Below are positions 1-5,628 of a stretch of DNA of 7,174 nucleotides, piece by piece (the first letter of the stretch is position 1; each line of letters begins with the position of its first letter). Under the pieces are notes generated by a model, which worked only from the letters and a program-made list of their open reading frames with translations, made no database searches and was not told the DNA's origin. This DNA is from Thermoplasmata archaeon (GTDB lineage: Archaea; Thermoplasmatota; DAOVMN01). Where the stretch lies: positions 1 to 7,174 of the forward strand of contig DAOVMN010000110.1 in the NCBI GenBank assembly GCA_030630685.1, given 5' to 3'. A program made the position numbers and the translations under genes.

Positions 1-22
1 AATTTGCTCTTTTCATCCTCAC

Positions 23-40
23 AGAAGGAATAAATATCAC
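23..40 (+). promoter_or_regulatory. Possible BRE/TATA element for the surface-protein gene
   Basis: An A/T-rich stretch, AATAAATAT, follows the purine-rich GAAGGA. This resembles an archaeal TATA box with a purine-rich BRE. Transcription would start near position 60, leaving a leader of about 35 nt that contains the AGGCGAT ribosome-binding site at 84-90. The remainder of 1-94 shows no gene I can recognise. The call rests on base pattern and spacing only. Confidence 0.35.
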
Positions 41-94
41 AGTAACATCCAACCGATTATGCATTGATCAGGCAATAAATGAAAGGCGATAATA

Positions 95-3000
95 ATGACC
101 AGAAAAAATCGTAACAATCGGATAATAAGAAACATTCTGCTCACCGGTGCCGTGGTGGTACTGGCGGTTGTGGTACTGCTTCTTGCTGGAAGCCAGAATA
201 CAGAGGGTACAACACTCACCGTGGACGATAACGGAAATGCCGAATACCCAAGTATCCAGGATGCTGTTGATGCTGCTGATGAGGGGGACACGGTAAAGGT
301 GTGGGAAGGAACCTACTACGAGAATGTTAAGGTGGACAGGAGCATTGACGTCATCGGGAATGGGAGTGAAACCAGCACCATTAATGGAGGGGGTGTTCGG
401 GGTGTAGTGCTCATATCCGCGGATTGGGTCAACCTAAGTGGTTTCTATCTCACCGGAAGCTATGGATACGGGAAACAAGGTATACTGGTTAGATCCAGCC
501 ACAATACGATATTCTGGAATAACTGTTCCGGTAATGAAATGGGGATCGACCTATTTGACGCGCATTACAACAATATTTCCGACAACATATGCGATTGGAA
601 CGAGAACTACGGCATATTCCTTGATGAATCCGACCACAATACCATTGTGGACAGTAATTGTTCCAACAACCAGGAGAACGGTATCCTTATCCGGTCGTCT
701 TTTATGAACACTATTGATAGTTGTGACTGCGATTCAAATGGTGATAACGGTATTGAGCTCTATTTCGGGGCGGGGAACATCGTGAATAGTAGCAATTGTT
801 CTTACAACTATGCTAATGGCATCTTTGTCCGTGGCGCCTTATACCACAACCCGTCTGAGAACATCATCAGCGGAAACTACTTTACTCACAACGGGGAGAC
901 CGGTATTCAACTTTTAGGATCAGAAGGGGATTCACTCAGGAATAACACATGCCAGTTCAATGAGGATTATGGCATTTGGCTGGAGTCCTCGAAATACACC
1001 ACAGTCATTGATTGTAACTGTTCCTTCAATGATGACGAAGGGATATACTCACGTTCCTCGCATGCGCTAATCCAGGGCAATGAACTCTATTCCAACGGCG
1101 ATCACGGGATCGCCATATTCTCGAACTACAACACGGTGGACGACAATCACTGTACTTTCAACGAAGACAACGGTATCAACATCCGCAATGCCGATTTCAC
1201 TACTGTTACCGGAAATCTGCTCCTTTCCAATGAAGATTTCGAGATCGCACTCGCGAATGCCGCCTGCGCTTCCCTCTCCGGGAATACCATGGACGGAGGC
1301 GGGGTAGAGGTCACAGGGGAGCCAGAACACTGGAATACCCATAATATCGATATAACGAATACCGTGAACGGAAAGAACGTTCGCTACTACGCAAACGGTA
1401 CTGACATCAACATTCCGTCCACCACAGGACAGCTTATCCTGGCCAATTGCAGCAACACCACAGTGGAGGGATTGAACTGCAGCGATGTCAGGATAGGCAT
1501 ACAGGTCGGATATTCCACCAACATCTCTGTTCAAGATAATATCTGCATGAATGATTATTACGGCATCAGTATAAGATATTCCTCGTATGTAAATATTACC
1601 GGAAATCAATGCAATGGGAATCGGCATGGTATCTACTCGTGGTACGGCGAATATAACAACATCTGTGATAACAACTGTACCTCAAACAGCCAGTCCGGGA
1701 TATACCTGTATCACGCCGAGAATTTCACTGTCTCGGGAAACGAATGCCAGGATGATCTATACGGGATACGTCTTTCTCAATCCCATTACAATGAAATTTG
1801 TGATAACTTATGTTGCAATAACTCTCAACAAGGAATCAAATTGCAATATTCCGAGAATAACACATTAACAAATAACAGATGCAGCAGCAACAGAGAAGGT
1901 ATCTGTCTGTTCGATTCGAGAACCAACGTTCTCAAGGGCAATATAATCTTGTCAAATAAGGATAGCGGTATTGAGATATACTATTATTCGGACTACAACC
2001 ATTTCGAAAGGAATGAAATCAGGAACAACGGCATGGGAATCCACATCTCGTACGCGTTATCCGGTGAAACCCCGGTCTTTCTCTCTATGAAGAACACCGC
2101 TCACTACAACAACATAATGGGGAACGTGGAATACGGGATCCATTGCTTCACAAGCGATGATGAGCCCTATGCTATCGATGCCAGGAACAACTGGTGGGGT
2201 ATCGCCAGCGGGCCATATCATTCCACGAATAATACAGACGGAAAAGGAGATAACGTCACAGATTATGTAGAGTTCGATCCATGGCTGAAGAAACCTTATG
2301 ATTATTTTAACCCTCAAGCAATAATTGATTCAATAACACCATCTCAGGTATTGAAGGATGAAGAGGCCTCTTTTATTGGACACGGGATTGTTTACAATAA
2401 AATTGAAAGATATGTCTGGACCTCTTCAATCAATGGTGAAATATATAACAGCACCACAGCAAATTTTACAAACTCCAGCCTTTCAGTGGGTGAACATACA
2501 ATCTATTTAAAAGTGCAGGACAATTATGGAGTCTGGTCAGACGAAGTAAATACAACTTTGGTAATTTTGAAAGATTCTGATGACGACAGTGTTCCGGATA
2601 ACTCGGATGCTTTCCCAAACGACCCCGCAGCATCTAAAGATTCTGATGGCGATGGTTATCCTGACGAATGGAATGAAGGAAAAACAGAAAAAGATTCGAC
2701 GACAGGATTAAAACTTGACGAATATCCCGACAATCCAAATAAATGGAAAAAAGAAGAAGACGACAAATCCTTTCTTTTCAAAACAATCGGACCTTTACCA
2801 ACCTACGCCTACTTTGTTCTTGTAATCATCGGACTTGCGGCGATAGTTGGTGCTTTAAAAATGAAGAATGGTGGTTCAAGTACTGATCAATCACAGCAGA
2901 TGCCTCAACAGCTACAGCAATCTAAACAGATGCTACCACAACAATTTCCACAGCAGGCACAAATGCCGCAACCGCCAGCTCAACAGGCTTACCAACCCTA

Positions 3001-3241
3001 CCCACCTGCACAAATGCAGCCCGCATCCCGCCAAACCCAACCTCCAGCTCAGTCACAGTATCAACAGCAAGCACCGCCACAGCCTCCTCGGCAGCAGTTC
3101 CAGCAGCCCCAGCCCACCCAACCTGCAGTCCCTTCCCCGGGCCCTCCGGCCCAGGCTACATGGCAGTGTCCAAAATGCGGGAACAGGGTTGAGCAGAGGT
3201 TCATATTCTGTACCGAATGCGGGTTCAGGAGAACAGGGTGA
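95..3241 (+). CDS. Cell-surface NosD-type parallel beta-helix protein with PKD-like domain, calcium-loop segment, membrane anchor and cytoplasmic zinc ribbon
   Basis: This is a 1048-residue envelope protein. Residues 1-31 form a signal peptide or anchor: a basic start followed by a Val/Leu-rich core. Residues 40-400 and 445-730 are two blocks of right-handed parallel beta-helix (NosD/CASH type) with coils of 22-23 residues. They are joined by the linker typical of archaeal NosD-like proteins (HNIDITNTVNGKNVRYY, 416-432). The helix closes with NNWWG...SGP...GDNVTDYVEFDPWL near 698-730. A PKD/Ig-like domain follows (739-825), then Asp-rich loops of thrombospondin-type-3 style (DSDDDSVPDNSDAF and DSDGDGYPDEW, 827-859) that probably bind calcium. 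A transmembrane helix lies at about 902-921 and is followed by KMK, so the tail should be cytoplasmic. That tail is Q/P-rich (930-1020) and ends in a zinc ribbon (C1025, C1028, C1039, C1042). The start is supported by AGGCGAT four bases upstream. Many N-X-S/T sites suggest glycosylation. Adhesion, glycan binding or a structural role are all possible; the ligand is unknown. Despite the family name, nothing links it to nitrous oxide reductase. Confidence 0.93.
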   Translation: MTRKNRNNRIIRNILLTGAVVVLAVVVLLLAGSQNTEGTTLTVDDNGNAEYPSIQDAVDAADEGDTVKVWEGTYYENVKVDRSIDVIGNGSETSTINGGGVRGVVLISADWVNLSGFYLTGSYGYGKQGILVRSSHNTIFWNNCSGNEMGIDLFDAHYNNISDNICDWNENYGIFLDESDHNTIVDSNCSNNQENGILIRSSFMNTIDSCDCDSNGDNGIELYFGAGNIVNSSNCSYNYANGIFVRGALYHNPSENIISGNYFTHNGETGIQLLGSEGDSLRNNTCQFNEDYGIWLESSKYTTVIDCNCSFNDDEGIYSRSSHALIQGNELYSNGDHGIAIFSNYNTVDDNHCTFNEDNGINIRNADFTTVTGNLLLSNEDFEIALANAACASLSGNTMDGGGVEVTGEPEHWNTHNIDITNTVNGKNVRYYANGTDINIPSTTGQLILANCSNTTVEGLNCSDVRIGIQVGYSTNISVQDNICMNDYYGISIRYSSYVNITGNQCNGNRHGIYSWYGEYNNICDNNCTSNSQSGIYLYHAENFTVSGNECQDDLYGIRLSQSHYNEICDNLCCNNSQQGIKLQYSENNTLTNNRCSSNREGICLFDSRTNVLKGNIILSNKDSGIEIYYYSDYNHFERNEIRNNGMGIHISYALSGETPVFLSMKNTAHYNNIMGNVEYGIHCFTSDDEPYAIDARNNWWGIASGPYHSTNNTDGKGDNVTDYVEFDPWLKKPYDYFNPQAIIDSITPSQVLKDEEASFIGHGIVYNKIERYVWTSSINGEIYNSTTANFTNSSLSVGEHTIYLKVQDNYGVWSDEVNTTLVILKDSDDDSVPDNSDAFPNDPAASKDSDGDGYPDEWNEGKTEKDSTTGLKLDEYPDNPNKWKKEEDDKSFLFKTIGPLPTYAYFVLVIIGLAAIVGALKMKNGGSSTDQSQQMPQQLQQSKQMLPQQFPQQAQMPQPPAQQAYQPYPPAQMQPASRQTQPPAQSQYQQQAPPQPPRQQFQQPQPTQPAVPSPGPPAQATWQCPKCGNRVEQRFIFCTECGFRRTG
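485..2014 (+). repeat. Coding repeat: beta-helix coils of 22-23 codons with a recurrent N-x-C-x-x-N turn
   Basis: Within the surface protein, residues about 131-640 repeat the pattern G-I-x-L-x-x-S-x-x-N-x-I-x-x-N-x-C-x-x-N. Cysteine recurs at the same coil position: C144, C166, C189, C212 and C235, then C286 and C309, then C353, and in the second block C462, C484, C506, C528, C550, C573 and C596. Steps are 22 or 23 residues or multiples of them. The DNA is diverged between units, so this is an old protein repeat and not a recent tandem duplication. Confidence 0.85.
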
Positions 3242-3254
3242 ATAAAGAAAACAA
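3241..3254 (-). terminator. T-rich tract, possible terminator of the GMP synthase transcript
   Basis: Read on the minus strand this is TTGTTTTCTTTATT, the most T-rich run downstream of the GMP synthase gene. Archaeal transcription commonly ends at U-rich tracts without needing a hairpin. It abuts the stop codon of the converging surface-protein gene. The placement is suggestive only. Confidence 0.25.
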
Positions 3255-3290
3255 TGGGACTGACCAAGTCCGTCCGCAATCTTTACCTGT

Positions 3291-3331
3291 GCCTTTCTCA
3301 AAACGCGTGCAAGGGGAAACCAGAGAAAGGC
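3291..3331 (+). other. Perfect 9-bp inverted repeat (hairpin candidate 1)
   Basis: GCCTTTCTC at 3291-3299 is exactly complementary to GAGAAAGGC at 3323-3331, with a 23-nt loop. If transcribed on the plus strand the stem extends by a U-G pair (3290 with 3332). The loop contains GGGGA (3313-3317), which can pair with UCCCC (3336-3340) just beyond the stem, giving an H-type pseudoknot on paper. It could be part of a small RNA, a structured 3' UTR of the surface gene, or the remnant of a mobile element end. Confidence 0.5.
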
Positions 3332-3346
3332 GGCGTCCCCGTATCT

Positions 3347-3405
3347 GTTAGGTGCCTTCCCCAGGACAGGAGGTGAGTCTATTCCCCTCCTCTTCAGCGC
3401 CTAAC
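3347..3405 (+). other. Nested imperfect inverted repeat (hairpin candidate 2)
   Basis: GTTAGGTGC (3347-3355) pairs with GCGCCTAAC (3397-3405) over nine positions, one of them a U-G pair in plus-strand RNA (an A-C mismatch in minus-strand RNA). Inside it AGGAGG (3368-3373) pairs perfectly with CCTCCT (3386-3391) around a 12-nt loop. It lies 15 bases after hairpin candidate 1 in the convergent gap, which otherwise has no recognisable gene. No conventional poly-T follows on the plus strand, so a simple terminator is not the obvious explanation. Confidence 0.45.
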
Positions 3406-3451
3406 CCAGAACCTCTTCCATCTCATTCCTGAACAGTTCAAGCGGGTCCAT
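3401..3451 (-). CDS. Possible 16-residue micro-ORF directly downstream of the GMP synthase gene
   Basis: An ATG starts 7 nt after the GMP synthase stop codon and opens a frame reading MDPLELFRNEMEEVLG, which ends at a TAG inside hairpin candidate 2. The composition (amphipathic, acidic) looks protein-like, and the spacing would suit translational coupling, but the sequence before it (AAGAGAG) is only a weak ribosome-binding site. It could be a real micro-protein, the truncated start of a lost downstream gene, or chance. I do not recognise it. Confidence 0.2.
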   Translation of the reverse strand: MDPLELFRNEMEEVLG

Positions 3452-3458
3452 CTCTCTT

Positions 3459-4394
3459 TCACTCCCACTCGATGGTTCCCGGTGGCTTGTTCGTGATATC
3501 GTACACCACCCGGTTCACCTTGTCCCCCATGGTGTTCGTGATCCTGAGCGAGATCCTTTCTAAAACCTCGTGCGGTATCCTGGAGTACTGGGCGGTCATG
3601 GCATCCAAGGATTCCACAGCCCGGACGACGATGGTGTAACCGTATGCCCGGACATCACCGTGAACCCCCACGGACTTGATGGGAAGGAGCACGGCAAAGT
3701 ACTGCCACGGCCTTTCTATACTTGATTTCTCGATCTCCCCCTCCACAATCGCACATGCCTCCCGGATTATCTCCGTCCGCCCAGGAGTTGCTTCGCCCAT
3801 GATCCTGATCGCGAGGCCCGGGCCTGGGAAGGGCTGCCTTTGGGCCGAGGGGATATTGAGATATTCCGCTATCTCCCTGATCTCGTCCTTGTAGAGGTCC
3901 CTTAGGGGTTCAACAAGTTTTAAATCCATCTTTTTCGGGAGACCTCCCACATTATGATGGGATTTGATGGTATCCCTGAGCCCGCCTCCGCTCTCGATCC
4001 AATCTGGTGCAATCGTGCCCTGGATGAGATATTCTGCCCTCTCCTTTTTAGCCTCCCTCTCGAATATCTCGATGAACTTGTGGCCTATGATCTTCCGTTT
4101 TTCTTCCGGATCGACAATCCCTTTGAGTGCATCAGAGAACTCCCGAGCGGCTTCGATATACCTTAGATCAAGGCCGAGGCCGGTAAGGGCCTTTTTGATC
4201 TCCTCTCCTTCTCCTTTCCTCATGTAGCCGGTGTCCACATAAACGGCAACAAGCTGGTCCCCGATGGCCCGACTGCAGAGCACCGCTGCGACCGTGGAAT
4301 CCACCCCGCCCGAGGCACCGATGATGGCTTTTCCCTTGATAGTTTCCTTGAGATTCTGGATCGTTTCTTGTACGAATTTCTCCGGGGAATACAT
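3459..4394 (-). CDS. guaAB: GMP synthase (glutamine-hydrolysing) subunit B, ATP pyrophosphatase subunit
   Basis: This subunit adenylates XMP with ATP and replaces AMP with ammonia to make GMP, the last step of guanine nucleotide synthesis. In archaea the ammonia comes from a separate glutamine amidotransferase subunit, which is not in this window. The 311-residue length fits the stand-alone subunit. Visible landmarks are the PP-loop SGGVDS (28-33), VDTGYMRKGE (53-62), DPEEKRKIIG (95-104), YLIQGTIAPDWIES (122-135), IKSHHNVGGLP (143-153), VEPLRDLYKDEIR (161-173) and RQPFPGPGLAIRI (186-198). The C-terminal dimerisation region ends in the family signature KPPGTIEWE. There is no ribosome-binding site before the ATG, but a TATA-like element is centred about 27 nt upstream, so the transcript is probably leaderless. 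It is divergent from the aminopeptidase gene and convergent with the surface-protein gene. Confidence 0.97.
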   Translation of the reverse strand: MYSPEKFVQETIQNLKETIKGKAIIGASGGVDSTVAAVLCSRAIGDQLVAVYVDTGYMRKGEGEEIKKALTGLGLDLRYIEAAREFSDALKGIVDPEEKRKIIGHKFIEIFEREAKKERAEYLIQGTIAPDWIESGGGLRDTIKSHHNVGGLPKKMDLKLVEPLRDLYKDEIREIAEYLNIPSAQRQPFPGPGLAIRIMGEATPGRTEIIREACAIVEGEIEKSSIERPWQYFAVLLPIKSVGVHGDVRAYGYTIVVRAVESLDAMTAQYSRIPHEVLERISLRITNTMGDKVNRVVYDITNKPPGTIEWE

Positions 4395-4417
4395 GAGGGG
4401 GCATACAATCTATGTGG

Positions 4418-4425
4418 TATTTAAC
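4418..4425 (-). promoter_or_regulatory. TATA box of the GMP synthase gene (leaderless start)
   Basis: The minus strand reads GGTTAAATACC here, preceded by A-rich sequence that could act as a BRE. Its centre lies about 27 nt from the A of the ATG at 4394. With the usual archaeal spacing, transcription would begin at or within a base or two of the start codon. This agrees with the absence of any SD motif (the bases just upstream are CCCCCTC). Confidence 0.6.
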
Positions 4426-4447
4426 CATTTTTAGAAGACTGATTCCA

Positions 4448-4460
4448 CAAAACTTAAATC
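4448..4460 (+). promoter_or_regulatory. BRE/TATA element of the aminopeptidase gene
   Basis: CAAAA (4448-4452) followed by CTTAAATC (4453-4460) resembles a BRE plus TATA box. Transcription would begin near 4480-4483, leaving a leader of about 23 nt that contains the AGGAGGA ribosome-binding site. It lies about 35 bp from the oppositely directed TATA box of the GMP synthase gene, so the two genes share one compact divergent control region. Confidence 0.5.
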
Positions 4461-4492
4461 AAAGCACCCCCTGGCCCTTCCGGATACATCTT

Positions 4493-4499
4493 AGGAGGA
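4493..4499 (+). promoter_or_regulatory. Shine-Dalgarno site that fixes the aminopeptidase start
   Basis: AGGAGGA lies five bases before the ATG at 4505. The frame is open back to an ATG at 4412, but that would add 31 residues, would begin upstream of the TATA-like element and would overlap the other promoter. The ATG at 4505 is therefore preferred. Confidence 0.85.
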
Positions 4500-4504
4500 A
4501 TTCA

Positions 4505-5620
4505 ATGACGATCTTCGAAGCAAAACCCGATATCTATCAAGGAGCGGTAACTGCTATAACCGAGGTGATCGGACTGAAAAAGGATGAAAGAGTACTCATA
4601 ATTACCAATCCGGACAAGGACGTTTCCGAGATATCGTCTGCCCTTTACCAGGCCGTTCAGTCTCACGGCGGCAGGCCTGTTCTTGTTTACCAGCCAAAGA
4701 AGAGCCAGCTTGACCTTTGTGAGGATGCCGTGCTCGGGGCCATCGAGAAGGAGCCCGAAATCATTATATCCATGAGCGCAGGGAAGCTCGGAAAGGATCG
4801 ATTCCGCATCGAGAAGCCATACAAGGAGGGAAAAAAGAAGTACGATCACATCTTCCACTACCTGCTTGGCACAAAGAAGATAAGAGGCTTCTGGAGCCCG
4901 GGCGTAACCACGGATATCTGGGCCAGGACGGTCCCGATAACCTATTCAAGGGTGCGTAAAGAGGCGGCAGCTCTTAAGAGAATCCTCGATAGGGCAGTGA
5001 GGGTGAAGATCATCTCACCTCAAGGAACCGACATGACCATAGGGATAAAAGGCAGAGAGACCAAGGTGGATGACGGGAATTTCACTGAGCCGGGTAATGG
5101 CGGGAACCTCCCGTGCGGTGAGGCCTTTATTTCCCCTGAGCTCGGGGCCTCCAATGGGACGATTGTTTTCGACGGTTCCATATCTCTTTTCGACGAGGAT
5201 ATAGTCATAAAGGAACCGATTACCTGCAAAGTAATCGATGGTTTTGTAACAGAGATTACGGGAGGGAAAGAGGCCGGGAAACTCAGGGAGACCCTGAAGC
5301 GCTCCAACGAGAATGCCGGGAAATTCTACAATGAAGGAAAGATCGATGAAAATGCAAGGGCCGATTACATCAAGAATGCACGGAATCTTGGAGAACTTGG
5401 TATTGGGCTCAATCCGGAGGCCATCATAAGCGGGAACATGTTGGAGGACGAGAAGGCCTACCATACCTGCCATATCGCCATGGGCTCCAATTATGATAAT
5501 GATGCTCCTGCTTTAACTCATCTGGACGGGTTGATCAGGGATCCGACCATGACAGCGGTTTTCGAGGATGGGTCCGAGCAGGTGTTCATGAGGAATGGGG
5601 AGCTTCAGATGGAGTTGTAA
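4505..5620 (+). CDS. M29-family (AmpS-like, COG2309) metallo-aminopeptidase
   Basis: This 371-residue cytoplasmic enzyme has no signal peptide or membrane segment. It resembles the thermophilic aminopeptidase T/S family, which removes N-terminal residues from peptides with two metal ions. The expected metal-site residues are all visible: E206 in NLPCGEAF (201-208), E297 in LGELGIGLNPEA (295-306), H323 in HIAMGSNY (323-330), and H339 and D341 in THLDG (338-342). The N-terminal half (about 30-130) has the alpha/beta pattern of the family (ERVLIITNPDKD, HGGRPVLVYQP). The same superfamily includes NicX-like ring-cleaving dioxygenases that keep a similar metal site, so the exact substrate cannot be fixed from sequence; peptidase is the default. 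It is divergent from the GMP synthase gene, with no visible functional partner. It ends 8 bp before the converging Fic gene. Confidence 0.88.
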   Translation: MTIFEAKPDIYQGAVTAITEVIGLKKDERVLIITNPDKDVSEISSALYQAVQSHGGRPVLVYQPKKSQLDLCEDAVLGAIEKEPEIIISMSAGKLGKDRFRIEKPYKEGKKKYDHIFHYLLGTKKIRGFWSPGVTTDIWARTVPITYSRVRKEAAALKRILDRAVRVKIISPQGTDMTIGIKGRETKVDDGNFTEPGNGGNLPCGEAFISPELGASNGTIVFDGSISLFDEDIVIKEPITCKVIDGFVTEITGGKEAGKLRETLKRSNENAGKFYNEGKIDENARADYIKNARNLGELGIGLNPEAIISGNMLEDEKAYHTCHIAMGSNYDNDAPALTHLDGLIRDPTMTAVFEDGSEQVFMRNGELQMEL

Positions 5621-5628
5621 TCCCTCTC

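Noticed and set aside
1067..1627. A 186-codon open frame on the minus strand inside the surface-protein gene
   Set aside because: It is antisense to a strongly supported repetitive beta-helix. Its Ile/Val-rich translation is what repeated GI/NI codons give on the opposite strand, and it has no recognisable domain or start signal.
95..3241. Naming the surface protein NosD (nitrous oxide reductase maturation)
   Set aside because: Only the fold family matches. There is no nos context, and the PKD, calcium-loop and zinc-ribbon modules point to a general surface protein.
3368..3430. Perfect SD-like AGGAGGTGA (3368-3376) followed by a short GTG frame
   Set aside because: The GTG overlaps the motif, so there is no spacing. 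No other start codon lies at a suitable distance, and the motif is explained as one arm of a hairpin.
4412..4504. A longer aminopeptidase start at 4412
   Set aside because: It would begin upstream of the probable TATA box and lacks an SD site. AGGAGGA positioned five bases before 4505 settles the start.
5015..5473. A 152-codon open frame on the minus strand inside the aminopeptidase gene
   Set aside because: The plus strand carries all the family metal residues in frame. The antisense translation has no domain pattern.
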